A DNA stretch of 64,000 bases from a virus: positions 22,771 through 86,770 of the IMG/VR virus record IMGVR_UViG_3300042519_001303; one strand, written 5' to 3'. Below the pieces are notes generated by a model. It was not told where the DNA came from, searched no databases, and was given only the letters and a program-made list of their open reading frames with translations. The position numbers and the translations under genes are program-made. Position 1 is the first letter of the stretch. Every line of letters starts with the position of its first letter. This document shows, in pieces, positions 1 to 9,349 of the stretch.

Positions 1-249
1 GATCCAGTATCTGGTTCTTCAATGCAACCAATGTCAATACCAAGTTCGCCCATGCTTTCATCATCTGGATCATCTGGTGGAGGTGGTTCTTACCATGAAG
101 GTAGTACTGTAACTATTTCACCAGTAATAAATATGACGTCAACAGGTAATAACGGCGCTGTAAGTGAGTATGATTTAAGGTCTATGGCCAAAAAGATTGC
201 AAAGTTAATTGAACAAGAAGCAAATATAACCAAATTTAGGAGTATGTAA
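1..249 (+). CDS. C-terminal fragment of a probable tail tape measure protein (5' end outside window)
   Basis: The frame is open from base 1, with seven codons before the first ATG at 22, so this is the end of a longer gene. The visible part is a Ser/Gly-rich flexible stretch, a short beta-like stretch (TISPVINMTSTG) and a terminal amphipathic helix (MAKKIAKLIEQE). Tape measure proteins of contractile-tail phages often end this way. The genes that follow match the order found downstream of the tape measure in PBSX/P2-type tails. The identity rests mainly on gene order; the body of the protein is not visible. Confidence 0.5.
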   Translation, partial: DPVSGSSMQPMSIPSSPMLSSSGSSGGGGSYHEGSTVTISPVINMTSTGNNGAVSEYDLRSMAKKIAKLIEQEANITKFRSM

Positions 250-2465
250 TGGCTGATTACAAGGGTGATTACGATGATCTTTTTACTTTTTTAGAAGGAA
301 CTCAACCAGGCTCTGGAAAAGACCCAGATGCATCTAAAAGCGTTACCAATGATCCGTTTGGCCTGTACCCAAATAAATCGAGAACTGTTCGTCTTAACAA
401 TGCTACTGATCAATTGGAAGCACATACCCAAGTACTGCCAAAAGGTTTTATTAGAAACTTAGTAACAAATCAAGGTGGAAACCTGGCTCAATTTCCAAAC
501 ATACGATGCAATTTTCAATTTAACCCACAAGATATTCAACATCAAATTGAAGCAAGAAAAGATATGTATTTACCAATCTTGCAAGATCCCTCACAGCTTA
601 ATCAACCAATGGCTGGTAATGCAACATTTGCTTTTGAATTAATATTTGACAGAAGTATGGAAGTCAATAGTAACCGTTCATTAACTGTTACTAATGATGA
701 GGGAACTATGCCAGACCCTAAGTCTCCAGAAACTGTTGGTGTATTCCATGACTTACGTGTACTATATTCAATAATTGGACAGGGACTTAGTTCTGAGTTA
801 ATGGAAGCGCAACTAGCTAAATTGAAACAAGACGTAAAAAATTACGCTACCGTAAACTACAAGCAGTTAAATATCCAAGCAACAGCAACGGCTGGTAATC
901 CTGTTACTACTTTTCAACCTTTAAATACAGATGGCGGGGTATACGCTGAAGATGGCGACGCTGATTACGACTTAAACTCAAAAAAGACTGCTGATTTTTT
1001 AACAAATATTGATAGTGATCCAAGTGGCGGTATTAAATTTATGAGTGATTTAAATGTTGGAAACTCTGCATTCTTGATACCTCAACCATGTCGTGTTATT
1101 TTTTCTCCAATGTTTATGGTTGATGGTTTTGTAATGAATACAAATGTTTTGTTTACAAAGTTTAGTGCAAAGATGATTCCAATACAATGTAAAGTATACT
1201 TACAGATGCAAGCAATTTATATTGGTTTTGCTAGAGCTAAGACATTTATAACTGCACAGATAGAAGAAACTCAAGAACAAAATGATGAAGAACTAACTAC
1301 ATATACAAATAACCTAACCACACTACGTAAGTTGCTCGAAACTCATCTTCAGCGTATTACGGTTGCCTACAATGCAGACCCAAGAATACTTTCTGATGGG
1401 GGCATACCTGACGCAACACTTGAATACTCACAGTCAATTACCTCAACAAAATCAGGGGCAAACAGTGAAAGTTTTGGTCTGATATATCAACCATTTTGGA
1501 TGTTTGCTACTAAAAATTTTTGGTACAACCGACCATATGCAATAACAGGAGGTACCAGCCTTATATCTGAGGCTAAACCTCAATCTACTTCAAATGATCC
1601 ATACGCCATTTATGAGCCTACCGTACTACTAAAATTTGCTAATCCAGAACTCATACCTTGTCTTACCCCATATGGAGTCCCTGGTATTACTGTAGAGCTT
1701 TCACAGACAGTTGATGATAGGAAAGCCATAAGAAAAAAAGTATTTGAAGATATGAGTAGTGACAACCCAGTTGTTGACATAAAAGTATTCTCTTACATTT
1801 ATGGACCATTTAATAGTGAAACAGATGCACGTGCATTCACAGCAACAATACCAAGTGATAGAAAATCTAAGGTCCCAACGGGGAGAGTAGGGGAATACAC
1901 TACAGGATATGCATTTAGAGATACAGATGGCTGGGATGACTTTACTAAGAAACCTAAAAACTGGACGTTAGGAACTAGCACTTTTGATCCAGTATATAAT
2001 GGTTTAAACAAAGGTTCTCAAGCCATAAATATATCAACAGCTAATAGCTCAGGTAGTAACATTAAAACTAGATTAGACCAACTATTGGAAACTTTAGATT
2101 ATCCTGAGACAGACAGTGACCAAGCCAGAAAACTCTATATAGAAACCTCTTCGGTAGATAAAGAAATTAGTGACCCTAGCTGGGATGCTAGCAAAGTAAG
2201 TAGCAATAGTGCTAATGGTTACAATGCAGTTCCATTTGACGTATATCAAAAACTACCTAACTCTTTACTAGATTTAGTTGATGATGTTCACGATCTATCT
2301 AATAAATATTTTGCTGTAGTAACAGTAGTTGCTGTATATTACAATATAGCCGCACCTGGAAATGAAGCTGGTGGTTCTGCGCTAGATAGATCAGTTATTA
2401 TAGTAAAAGGTGACAATACTAGATTTAAAGATACTCTTTCACCCATTTACAGTGTGGTAGCATGA
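249..2465 (+). CDS. Baseplate/tail structural protein (738 aa), upstream partner of LysM protein
   Basis: Starts in a TAATG overlap with the preceding gene and overlaps the next start by four bases. No enzymatic motif is visible. Near residue 90 the sequence CNFQFNPQDIQHQIEAR resembles the 'FNP' entry motif of LysM-containing tail proteins (XkdP/gp53-like) that connect the tail tube to the hub. In this phage the LysM module is a separate small gene directly downstream, so this may be a large split version of that protein. Asn/Ser/Thr-rich, consistent with a beta-rich virion protein. The structural role is inferred from position; the exact baseplate position is unknown. Confidence 0.6.
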   Translation: MADYKGDYDDLFTFLEGTQPGSGKDPDASKSVTNDPFGLYPNKSRTVRLNNATDQLEAHTQVLPKGFIRNLVTNQGGNLAQFPNIRCNFQFNPQDIQHQIEARKDMYLPILQDPSQLNQPMAGNATFAFELIFDRSMEVNSNRSLTVTNDEGTMPDPKSPETVGVFHDLRVLYSIIGQGLSSELMEAQLAKLKQDVKNYATVNYKQLNIQATATAGNPVTTFQPLNTDGGVYAEDGDADYDLNSKKTADFLTNIDSDPSGGIKFMSDLNVGNSAFLIPQPCRVIFSPMFMVDGFVMNTNVLFTKFSAKMIPIQCKVYLQMQAIYIGFARAKTFITAQIEETQEQNDEELTTYTNNLTTLRKLLETHLQRITVAYNADPRILSDGGIPDATLEYSQSITSTKSGANSESFGLIYQPFWMFATKNFWYNRPYAITGGTSLISEAKPQSTSNDPYAIYEPTVLLKFANPELIPCLTPYGVPGITVELSQTVDDRKAIRKKVFEDMSSDNPVVDIKVFSYIYGPFNSETDARAFTATIPSDRKSKVPTGRVGEYTTGYAFRDTDGWDDFTKKPKNWTLGTSTFDPVYNGLNKGSQAINISTANSSGSNIKTRLDQLLETLDYPETDSDQARKLYIETSSVDKEISDPSWDASKVSSNSANGYNAVPFDVYQKLPNSLLDLVDDVHDLSNKYFAVVTVVAVYYNIAAPGNEAGGSALDRSVIIVKGDNTRFKDTLSPIYSVVA

Positions 2466-2707
2466 AAACAACCTACTTATCAACAGATAGATATACACTT
2501 GATGCTTCTGGTCAAACTGCTTCTAGAAGTAAGTTTGTAGTTTCCACTTATGAAGTGTATGTAGCAACACATGGTGACACTTTTATGAATTTAAGTATAA
2601 GATTCTTAAATGATCAATCAAGGTACTGGGAAATTGCGGATATTAATCCGCAAGTGCAATGGCCTGATCAGATCACAGCTGGTACTTTGATACGGATACC
2701 ATTATGA
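2462..2707 (+). CDS. LysM-domain tail/baseplate protein
   Basis: An 81-residue protein overlapping its neighbours by four bases on each side (ATGA junctions). The second half has the LysM pattern: a hydrophobic start (YEVYVATHGDTFMNLSIRFL), a central W/N segment (RYWEIADINPQ) and an ending ITAGTLIRIPL, where family members usually have ..G..L.IP. Baseplate LysM modules bind neighbouring hub proteins and may contact peptidoglycan. It lies between the large tail protein and the hub, as in PBSX XkdP-XkdQ. Confidence 0.75.
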   Translation: MKTTYLSTDRYTLDASGQTASRSKFVVSTYEVYVATHGDTFMNLSIRFLNDQSRYWEIADINPQVQWPDQITAGTLIRIPL

Positions 2708-3861
2708 TATCTAAGTCTTTAAACAATTTTGCTGGTGTAACCACACTAGTCATCAATAACATGCAAGTTTTATATAATTCTGTACTAGAGTATGATCTCT
2801 CATTATCAGAAAATAAGCATGATTTGTTAGTTATAACTATGACCGGTATTTCTCCAAGAGCTGTAACAGATTACATAGGAGCACCAGTTAAGTTTTTTCT
2901 AGGTTCTTCAAGTGGAAGAAGTCAAACTTTTAATGGATATGTTTCTTACACTGAACCTTTTTCAAATAACAGAGACGGCTTTGTAAATAAAAGCCCCATA
3001 CAGTTAACAAAGCTTTACTGTGTGGGTGCTTCATTTGTAATGAAAGAAGTAAGATCAAAGGTATGGGACTACCCAACATTGACTGATATTATTAATGATA
3101 TATCTTCTAGATATAGATTTAGTATTGATTACCCAACAGACTCATATCAGCCTATTCGTTTAGTACAGGCTACTGAGAGCGATTGGTCTTTTTTAAATAA
3201 AGTATGTAAAACATTTGGTTTATCTTTTACATTACATGGAACTCATTTGCATATATGGGATAGGTCAAAAGCAACAGGAAGATTGTCTTCTTATCATGTG
3301 GCTGTTACTTCTTCAAAAACACAAGCTAACCAACCATTTTCGGTATTAAATTTTGAAGCTACTCTTGGAAGAATATCGTCTTCAGTAAATGCAAGTAAGT
3401 CAATTGTAACTGTATTAGATAATCAAAACAATGTGCATACTGTTACTTCAGAAGATATTGACTACAATCCGGGTAGCAGTGCATCTAAAGTATTCAAAAA
3501 ACCACTGTATTACTCAGCAAATTCTTTAGAAGAAGGTTTAAAAATTGTAGATTACAATGATAAAAGTAACTATATATATAACGCTACAATAAAAGTGATG
3601 TATGGTGCTGGTGCAGTACCTGGTGGTTTAATAGACCTAAAGGGCTATTCATCAGATTTTGATGGAATATGGTATGTAACGGATGTTAAACATTTAGTAA
3701 AATCAGAAAACTATGTAACCGAACTTTCAGTAATTAAAGATTCTAAATATGAAGATACACCAACACTTACTTTAACAAAAAAGTTTTCAAACCCTCCTGA
3801 CTCATTTTTATTAAACGATAAATGGGTAGCAGAGACTTCTGAGGTGATGCAGTATGCCTAG
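2704..3861 (+). CDS. Baseplate hub protein (gpD/XkdQ-like)
   Basis: A 385-residue protein. An N-terminal beta-rich part is followed by a segment typical of the gpD/T4 gp27-like hub family: DYPTLTDIINDISSRYRF (near residue 120), then ESDWSFLNKVCKTFGLSF, which matches the 'W.FL..L....G..' pattern of late-control protein D domains. Hubs form the ring at the base of the tail tube onto which the spike is mounted. The next gene encodes a small OB-fold candidate for that spike, supporting the call. Overlaps both neighbours, so it is probably co-translated. Confidence 0.75.
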   Translation: MISKSLNNFAGVTTLVINNMQVLYNSVLEYDLSLSENKHDLLVITMTGISPRAVTDYIGAPVKFFLGSSSGRSQTFNGYVSYTEPFSNNRDGFVNKSPIQLTKLYCVGASFVMKEVRSKVWDYPTLTDIINDISSRYRFSIDYPTDSYQPIRLVQATESDWSFLNKVCKTFGLSFTLHGTHLHIWDRSKATGRLSSYHVAVTSSKTQANQPFSVLNFEATLGRISSSVNASKSIVTVLDNQNNVHTVTSEDIDYNPGSSASKVFKKPLYYSANSLEEGLKIVDYNDKSNYIYNATIKVMYGAGAVPGGLIDLKGYSSDFDGIWYVTDVKHLVKSENYVTELSVIKDSKYEDTPTLTLTKKFSNPPDSFLLNDKWVAETSEVMQYA

Positions 3862-4117
3862 TTCAGATATCAGTCTATATAGAGCTCTTGTAATTAGATC
3901 ATTAGACCAGGAAGTACACGTAAAGATACCATCAATTCTTGGTGCAAATGAAACTATAACTATGCATAGGCCCACTGAAGTTGGTTCAGAATGGCCACCA
4001 GCAGAAGGTGCTCAGTTAATTGTTGCTATTGAGGGAGAAAATTTTAACAAGGTGTATTTAATAAGCAACATTACCGATACTACAACCATTAATAGTATTA
4101 ATGGTGGAAGCGCTTAA
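3854..4117 (+). CDS. Small baseplate spike protein, OB-fold candidate
   Basis: An 87-residue protein beginning inside the end of the hub gene. The short strands (LVIRSLDQEVHVKIPSIL, then EWPPAEGAQLIVAIEG and VYLISNI) have the length and spacing of an OB-fold such as the N-terminal domain of T4 gp5 or P2 gpV, which caps the hub. There is no lysozyme domain or C-terminal beta-helix, so it would be a minimal spike base. The call depends on position between hub and gp25 genes and on predicted strand pattern. Confidence 0.55.
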   Translation: MPSSDISLYRALVIRSLDQEVHVKIPSILGANETITMHRPTEVGSEWPPAEGAQLIVAIEGENFNKVYLISNITDTTTINSINGGSA

Positions 4118-4130
4118 TCGAGAGGATTTT

Positions 4131-4529
4131 ATGAAAGTAATTAAAACACCATTTAGCTTTGCAGGTGGTAAAACTGAAGTAACTAAAGATACTGTTACAA
4201 TCATAAATCAAAAGATTGAAAGTATATTAAACACTCCAAAATTCTCAAGAATACTTCACCCATTATATGGTAGTAATATTGCAATGCTAATTAATGAATA
4301 CCCGAGTGAAATAATATTGCTTGATGCAAAGGTGGAAGCTTTGATGGATTTAGAAGAAAATCTATCTGGTGCTACAGTATTAGACATGCGTTTTGATGTA
4401 TCCTCAATTACCAGTTCTGACCCAATTCTTAATGTATACCTTACATACAGACTACCTATTGGGACTATACTAGGTAGTACTGTAAAAATAGCTATACCAG
4501 GTATAGTTACCGAAGACACGATTGTGTAG
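4131..4529 (+). CDS. Baseplate wedge protein, gp25/GPW family
   Basis: Start chosen at 4131, five bases after a GAGAGG ribosome site; an upstream in-frame start at 4101 lacks one. The 132 residues contain the gp25-like core: a helix (INQKIESILNTPKF) followed by the small polar motif HPLYGSNI and then INEYPSEIILLDAKVEALMDLEENLSG, ending in beta strands. The family joins the sheath-initiating part of the baseplate wedge. It sits just before a Baseplate_J gene, the standard order in contractile tails. Confidence 0.75.
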   Translation: MKVIKTPFSFAGGKTEVTKDTVTIINQKIESILNTPKFSRILHPLYGSNIAMLINEYPSEIILLDAKVEALMDLEENLSGATVLDMRFDVSSITSSDPILNVYLTYRLPIGTILGSTVKIAIPGIVTEDTIV

Positions 4530-4537
4530 GTTGAGTA

Positions 4538-6013
4538 ATGGATCAATCATTTAATTACGCCAGTAGAACATATAGCACCATTAGACAAGACCTTCTTAAT
4601 CGTGCGGCCCTTGTTGCCCCAGAGTGGACGGATAGAGACCCATCAGATTTTGGTATGTTATTTGTCGACCTGTGGTCATATATGGGTGACATTATGAATT
4701 ACTATATTGATCGGGCAGGTAGGGAAGCTTTTATAACTACAGCAACTCAACGTGAAAGCTTAATTGCTTACGCAAACATGTTTGGGTACAAACCTAGTGG
4801 TAGAAGATCATCCACAGCTAATGTCTTTATAGCTAATGGTTCTTCTGCTTCAGCTAACATATACACAGTTAATATTGGAGACAAGTTTTCTGCTGTTTCA
4901 AACAACACTACTTATAACTTCTATGCCTCCAGTGAAGCCCTTATCACTCCTGGTCAATCTGCTGAAATATCAGTTACTGAAGGAATTAGAATAGTTGATG
5001 AAACTGTAGTGTCATCAGCAACTGGTTTGCCTAACCAAGTTTATACGTTGGCTAACTCCGATGCAGATGCAGCAACAATATCTGTTACTGTCACTGAGGA
5101 GGGTGTAGCAAATACTTGGGTTAGTTATGAAACTATTGAAGATATACCACAAAACTCTAGAGGATTTAGTGTTTTTCTATCCTCTTCTGGAAAAGTTCAG
5201 TTAAGTTTTGGTAATAGAATTAATGGGTACATACCACCTTCTGGATCTACTATTAAAGTTAGCTACACTAGAAGTTCTGGTGCTGATGGAAACATTGGAA
5301 GTAACTTAATAAAAACACTTGTTAGTACCGCACCTTCATACATAACAATTAGTAGTTCAAGTGTAGCTTCTGGTGGTACCAATGGAGAAACTGCGGAAAC
5401 ACTTAAGTCTAATATAATATCCTATATTAGAACACAAGATAGAGCTGTAACTCTAAAAGATTATGAAGACCTTACTAGGTCTGTAAGTGGTGTTTATAAA
5501 GCAGTTACTACTTATACTCCGGGATCTGGATCAGCAAGTGGTGGAGCTTCTGTAGTACTTTATGGGTTACCCTATGTAAGTGATTTTTTAACAACTACCT
5601 CGCATTCAATTACTGTCCCTGCTGATTTAAAAACAGATATTGTTAACCGAGTTACACCACGTTCAATGCTTGGTGTAACTCCCATTGCAGCAAGCACTAT
5701 TACTTTAAACAGACTAAACATAACTGCTGAGATTTTTGTTTCAGATGGTTTTGTAAGTAATGCAATAGCTAATAATGTATACAACGCCATAGATGGTTTA
5801 TTATCTTTTGACGCTACTGATTTTGGTAAACAAATAAGAAAGTCTGACGTGTATAAAGCAATTATGGCTTTAAATGGTGTTGATTACATTGAAATATCAA
5901 ATTTTCAAATCTTAAATTCAAGCAATGCAGAAGTTACTGTATTAGATCCAACACACCTAATAAGAAAAGGTTCTATTTCTTTTACCTTTTCTGGAGGGAT
6001 GGTAGCTTCATAA
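4538..6013 (+). CDS. Baseplate J-like wedge protein (gpJ/gp6)
   Basis: A 491-residue protein with the Baseplate_J layout. The N-terminal helical part has APEWTDRDPSDFGMLFVDLW and YIDRAGREAFI, typical of the family's 'DP.....L...A...D' entry. A beta-rich centre follows, then the conserved GGTNGETAETLKSNI and RAVTLKDYEDL (near residues 282-310), and a C-terminal domain with DVYKAIMALNGVDYIEI. The protein forms the wedge ring that triggers sheath contraction. It follows gp25 and precedes the I-like protein, as in P2. Confidence 0.85.
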   Translation: MDQSFNYASRTYSTIRQDLLNRAALVAPEWTDRDPSDFGMLFVDLWSYMGDIMNYYIDRAGREAFITTATQRESLIAYANMFGYKPSGRRSSTANVFIANGSSASANIYTVNIGDKFSAVSNNTTYNFYASSEALITPGQSAEISVTEGIRIVDETVVSSATGLPNQVYTLANSDADAATISVTVTEEGVANTWVSYETIEDIPQNSRGFSVFLSSSGKVQLSFGNRINGYIPPSGSTIKVSYTRSSGADGNIGSNLIKTLVSTAPSYITISSSSVASGGTNGETAETLKSNIISYIRTQDRAVTLKDYEDLTRSVSGVYKAVTTYTPGSGSASGGASVVLYGLPYVSDFLTTTSHSITVPADLKTDIVNRVTPRSMLGVTPIAASTITLNRLNITAEIFVSDGFVSNAIANNVYNAIDGLLSFDATDFGKQIRKSDVYKAIMALNGVDYIEISNFQILNSSNAEVTVLDPTHLIRKGSISFTFSGGMVAS

Positions 6014-6014
6014 G

Positions 6015-7784
6015 ATGGCACGTAGATCTTTTACAATAAGAAGAGGATCATTTGAAGGTGGTTCGTATCTCCAATACTATGCTGGTGGAATTGGTGCTTC
6101 ATTAGGAGGACCACAAAATTATACTGCTTCTGCTTCTGCTACATACATAAAAGGTGACAATGTACAAACTGCCCCGGTTCTAAGCACAGCAATTGCGGCA
6201 GGTAATACACTTTCAAATGCTGCATTTTTTGAAGCTAGGTCAACTGACTACAAACAAGTTACCCTAAAATGGGGCCTTACACTCTATGAACTTGGAGTAA
6301 CCGCAGAACCATACTCAGTACATATTGTGTACTCGCCATTTGGTTGTCCAGATACTATTGCAGAAGGTTCTGTGCTCATAGAAACACGTACAATTGAAGA
6401 GTTTGTACATGCAGGTGTAGAAGGTGAGTGGGCCTACTATACCATGTTTATTCGATATAAATCAAATAACGACGAGTATTATGAACCTGTATCAAAACTT
6501 GAAGTATTAGTCCCATCAGACTACGGCTCAACAGAAAGTCTGTATGCAAAAATACCAGCCTACTACCAATATCAAGATGAAGTTGGTACTGGGGATCTTA
6601 AAAAATACTTATCAGTATTTGGTTGGGACTTAGACAAGTTTAGAACTACTTTAGATTTTGCAATATCAATGAAAGATCCTAGGGTAGCAAATGAAGAAAC
6701 ACTAGATTATATTGCTAGTGATTTAGGAGTAGGTGTTACTGTAAGTGATCTTGGTTCTCAAAGACTTAGAGACCTACTTACTATAGTAAGTAACTCACGT
6801 AAGAAAAATGGTACAGGTGCTTCTATTGAGCAGTTTTTAGAAGCAGTAATTGGCGCAAACGTAGAAATAGATGGTAACAATAAAACTATTAAGGTTTACT
6901 CACAGAGAGTAAACCTAATTAAAGACCCTAAATTTGTTTTTGGGGTAGCAGCTGGATTAGATGGAGGTGGACCTGCTGATGAATCGGCTGTTATATATGA
7001 ATCTGGGGAAGTAGGAACAGCCCAAGCAAGCATCATTGATGGAGGTTCTCCTAGTGATGTTTTTTCTTCAGCTGCTGTATCTACAGAAAAATGGGTAAGT
7101 TTTACTAATCCTAATAATGTTATTCATGGCATTTTAGAAACAGCCAACGCTGACGTAAAAGTCATTGGCGGAGATGTTTTCTATGTTTCAATAAATATTC
7201 CCAACACCACCAGTGGTTCTAGAAACATACCTGGATCAATAGACAATATTGCAATATATAACTCATCAGGTGTAAGCGGTGGTAGTGCAAGTTTAATAGC
7301 ACTAGACTCTGAGCCACAAACTTTTGGTACTACAAAGTATTGGAGAATAGTAATTCCAGATACAGTAACCACATACACTCCAGCAAAATTAACTATTGAG
7401 TATAATACTAATTACAATAATCAAAATATTTCATATTCTGATTTCTCTTATGTTTTACTAGAACGAAATTATATTGGTAAGTATTTTGATGGAGATACTG
7501 TTGAGGGAGGGTGGTTACTAAATGGAAATACTTCTGTAGGAAGTATCTCTGATTATCGATGGCTTGGAACACCCCATAATTCTTTTTCGGTGTATACAAC
7601 TAACTGGAAAAAAACTACCCAGGTAGTTTCTAGATTATTAAAAGACTTGCTTCCAGTTAAAGAAACTATTTCTTCTGGCACTCTATACAGCAATGGATAT
7701 TACAAACCAACAGTTGGTAACATTGTAAAAACACCAAATTATATGTATACTATTACATACGATAAGATACCAGGAGATACATGA
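6015..7784 (+). CDS. Tail protein I-like baseplate component with C-terminal extension
   Basis: A 589-residue protein. The region of residues 175-300 fits the P2 gpI family: IPAYYQYQDE, a helix with LKKYLSVFGWDLDKFRTTLD, then DYIASDLGV and RDLLTIVSNSRKKNGTGASI. GpI joins the J ring to tail fibres. The remaining C-terminal ~290 residues are beta-rich with GG and Ser/Thr runs and could be a carbohydrate-binding or fibre-docking extension. The N-terminal ~170 residues are also beta-like. It starts one base after the J stop; its own end overlaps the next start by four bases. Confidence 0.75.
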   Translation: MARRSFTIRRGSFEGGSYLQYYAGGIGASLGGPQNYTASASATYIKGDNVQTAPVLSTAIAAGNTLSNAAFFEARSTDYKQVTLKWGLTLYELGVTAEPYSVHIVYSPFGCPDTIAEGSVLIETRTIEEFVHAGVEGEWAYYTMFIRYKSNNDEYYEPVSKLEVLVPSDYGSTESLYAKIPAYYQYQDEVGTGDLKKYLSVFGWDLDKFRTTLDFAISMKDPRVANEETLDYIASDLGVGVTVSDLGSQRLRDLLTIVSNSRKKNGTGASIEQFLEAVIGANVEIDGNNKTIKVYSQRVNLIKDPKFVFGVAAGLDGGGPADESAVIYESGEVGTAQASIIDGGSPSDVFSSAAVSTEKWVSFTNPNNVIHGILETANADVKVIGGDVFYVSINIPNTTSGSRNIPGSIDNIAIYNSSGVSGGSASLIALDSEPQTFGTTKYWRIVIPDTVTTYTPAKLTIEYNTNYNNQNISYSDFSYVLLERNYIGKYFDGDTVEGGWLLNGNTSVGSISDYRWLGTPHNSFSVYTTNWKKTTQVVSRLLKDLLPVKETISSGTLYSNGYYKPTVGNIVKTPNYMYTITYDKIPGDT

Positions 7785-8035
7785 GCTTAGTAATAGCTTC
7801 ACTAGCTGTATATAAAGTGCTACAACTTATTGACTCGTTGTTGCCAAAAGAAGCAATGCCTTGGGTCAAAATATTGGCCTCAATAGCCCTATCCTATATT
7901 TCGTGTTTTGCCATAGACACAGATAATATACTTGTAGATGGTGCTGCAATTGCAGCTTTATCTGGTACAGTGCATTCAGCACTCCGCCTATTGACTCTTA
8001 GTGGAGATGCTGCACACCGCAAGAGTCTTCGATAG
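7781..8035 (+). CDS. Small hydrophobic protein, unknown
   Basis: 84 residues with hydrophobic stretches at about 1-16, 27-45 and 52-68, separated by short polar turns and ending in a basic tail (AAHRKSLR). This could be a two- or three-pass membrane protein or a compact helical tail accessory. Not recognised as a known holin. It overlaps the end of the gpI-like gene by four bases and stops just upstream of a ribosome site for the next gene, so it is part of the tail operon. Confidence 0.55.
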   Translation: MSLVIASLAVYKVLQLIDSLLPKEAMPWVKILASIALSYISCFAIDTDNILVDGAAIAALSGTVHSALRLLTLSGDAAHRKSLR

Positions 8036-8042
8036 GAGCGTT

Positions 8043-8816
8043 ATGGCAAAGACAAATACGTATGGAATTCTTGGTGGAGCAAGTGTCCCCAAGGAAGTAA
8101 TTAATGCTTCACTTAATGATATTGCAAAGCATGCTTTTGTAGTCCCCTGGTACGGTTCAAAAACAATTTCACCATCAATGGAATGTGTTTATGATTGGAT
8201 GTTGGATAATGAAATTGACTACGAGATAGTTGCTTCTTCAGAAGGCCGCCCACTTCCAAAAGCATTAAGTAAAAATGCTTTAAATGTAACTTTGGTAGAA
8301 GATGTAGATTCCACAGTAATTGATCTTTTGGTTGACTGTAAGCCTGGGATTGCTTTAATTATGTGGGATGAAACCAATCCTGAGCGTTCATTAAACCTTG
8401 CCAATAGTACAATTAACCGTGGCCTTGAATCATTAGAACTTACTAATGGTTTGTGCCCAATTGTAGTTGACCCTCCAGAACAAAGTGAAGTAACTCTGTC
8501 AGTTACAGAGGTATCTGAAATGGAAGACCATCTGGACAAGGTTCTTGATTTAGATGTAACTAGCTTTGATAGAGAAACTCTTGAAATTATGCCAGCTGCT
8601 TCGGTAAAAAGAATGGCAGCTAATGCTGGGTTCCTGGTAAAGAACAAAGAGGAAGCAATTGACGCTTTGACTGGTTCAACAAAAATCAAAGAAGACATTG
8701 AAATTGGATCAATACTGTTGTTGTTCAATGACGGTACTGAACTTGGCTTTGGAATGAACAAAGATCTTTTGAAAAAGATTATGAATTTAGTTGTAGATAC
8801 TCAATCGGACGAGTAA
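8043..8816 (+). CDS. Conserved phage protein of unknown function
   Basis: Start set at 8043, after GGAGCGTT; the frame extends further upstream but overlaps the previous gene without a ribosome site. 257 residues, acidic, not recognised. An alpha/beta character is suggested by alternating strands and helices (DYEIVASSEG, ALNVTLVEDV, KPGIALIMWD), somewhat like a nucleotide-binding fold, but there is no P-loop. It is the last gene of the rightward tail operon and is followed by a strong terminator. Confidence 0.6.
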   Translation: MAKTNTYGILGGASVPKEVINASLNDIAKHAFVVPWYGSKTISPSMECVYDWMLDNEIDYEIVASSEGRPLPKALSKNALNVTLVEDVDSTVIDLLVDCKPGIALIMWDETNPERSLNLANSTINRGLESLELTNGLCPIVVDPPEQSEVTLSVTEVSEMEDHLDKVLDLDVTSFDRETLEIMPAASVKRMAANAGFLVKNKEEAIDALTGSTKIKEDIEIGSILLLFNDGTELGFGMNKDLLKKIMNLVVDTQSDE

Positions 8817-8849
8817 GATTGTCCTTCACATACGGTTCCCAAACCAAGC

Positions 8850-8876
8850 AAAAGGCCCCCGCAAGGGGGCCTTTTG
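8850..8876. terminator. Strong intrinsic terminator between convergent operons
   Basis: Perfect hairpin AAAGGCCCCC-gcaa-GGGGGCCTTT followed by TT, 34 bases after the tail operon stop. The A-rich left flank also makes it usable for leftward transcripts ending at 8911. Confidence 0.9.
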
Positions 8877-8910
8877 TTATTCAATAGTAACTACTATTAA
8901 ATTAGTGAGT

Positions 8911-9024
8911 TCACTTCTTCTTAGGAGCTGCCTTCTTTGCCGGCGCTGCTTTCTTCTTTGCGGGACCCTTGCCATATCCGGGGTCCTTCTTATCTTTCAA
9001 ACCACATCCACATGCTGCACACAT
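8911..9024 (-). CDS. 37-aa Cys- and Lys/Ala-rich peptide
   Basis: Short leftward gene reading MCAACGCGLKDKK, then a Lys/Ala/Pro-rich tail. It begins about five bases after a GGGGGG ribosome site and ends just before the terminator. The N-terminal CAACGCG cluster could bind a metal or form disulfides. The C-terminal repeat of AKK/APKK units resembles a histone-tail-like DNA-binding extension, also seen at the start of the neighbouring gene (9037-9336) and of the large protein at 25155. Function unknown; the gene itself is likely because of start site, codon pattern and position. Confidence 0.6.
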   Translation of the reverse strand: MCAACGCGLKDKKDPGYGKGPAKKKAAPAKKAAPKKK

Positions 9025-9036
9025 ACTTACCCCCCT

Positions 9037-9336
9037 TCAGCAATCCCAAGCCCGCAAGGACTTGTTAATACGGGAGTCAGGATTGTTGGCTGTTTTTGAT
9101 GAAGTGTTCTTTTTTTTCATGCCTTCCATACGCGCACAGAAAGAATCACGACGCGCTGCTGACTTCTCAGACTTAGCGGCCTGTTCTTTTTTTACCGGTG
9201 GCTTAAGGTCACTACCGGGGTTTTCACGCTCGTAAGACTTACGTCCTTTTTCATTAAGACCACCCTTGGGGTCTTTGCCTTCAGCACGTGACCAAGCGGC
9301 TGTCTTTTTTGCTGGGGCTTTCTTTTTAGCTGCCAT
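9037..9336 (-). CDS. Small basic protein, DUF6321-like
   Basis: 99 residues starting nine bases after GGAG. The protein opens MAAKKKAPAKKTAAW and contains GLNEKGRKSYERENPG, the signature AARRDSFCARMEGMKKKN and a terminal RINKSLRAWDC. I recognise this layout from a small family common in aquatic phages (annotated as DUF6321). It is Lys-rich and probably binds nucleic acid, but no function is established. Located in the leftward cluster with a Dps-like protein. Confidence 0.7.
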   Translation of the reverse strand: MAAKKKAPAKKTAAWSRAEGKDPKGGLNEKGRKSYERENPGSDLKPPVKKEQAAKSEKSAARRDSFCARMEGMKKKNTSSKTANNPDSRINKSLRAWDC

Positions 9337-9349
9337 ATTGGCTCCTTAT

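Noticed and set aside
8219-8761. 180-aa opposite-strand frame under the 8043 gene
   Set aside because: No ribosome site and antisense to a gene with clear start, operon position and terminator.
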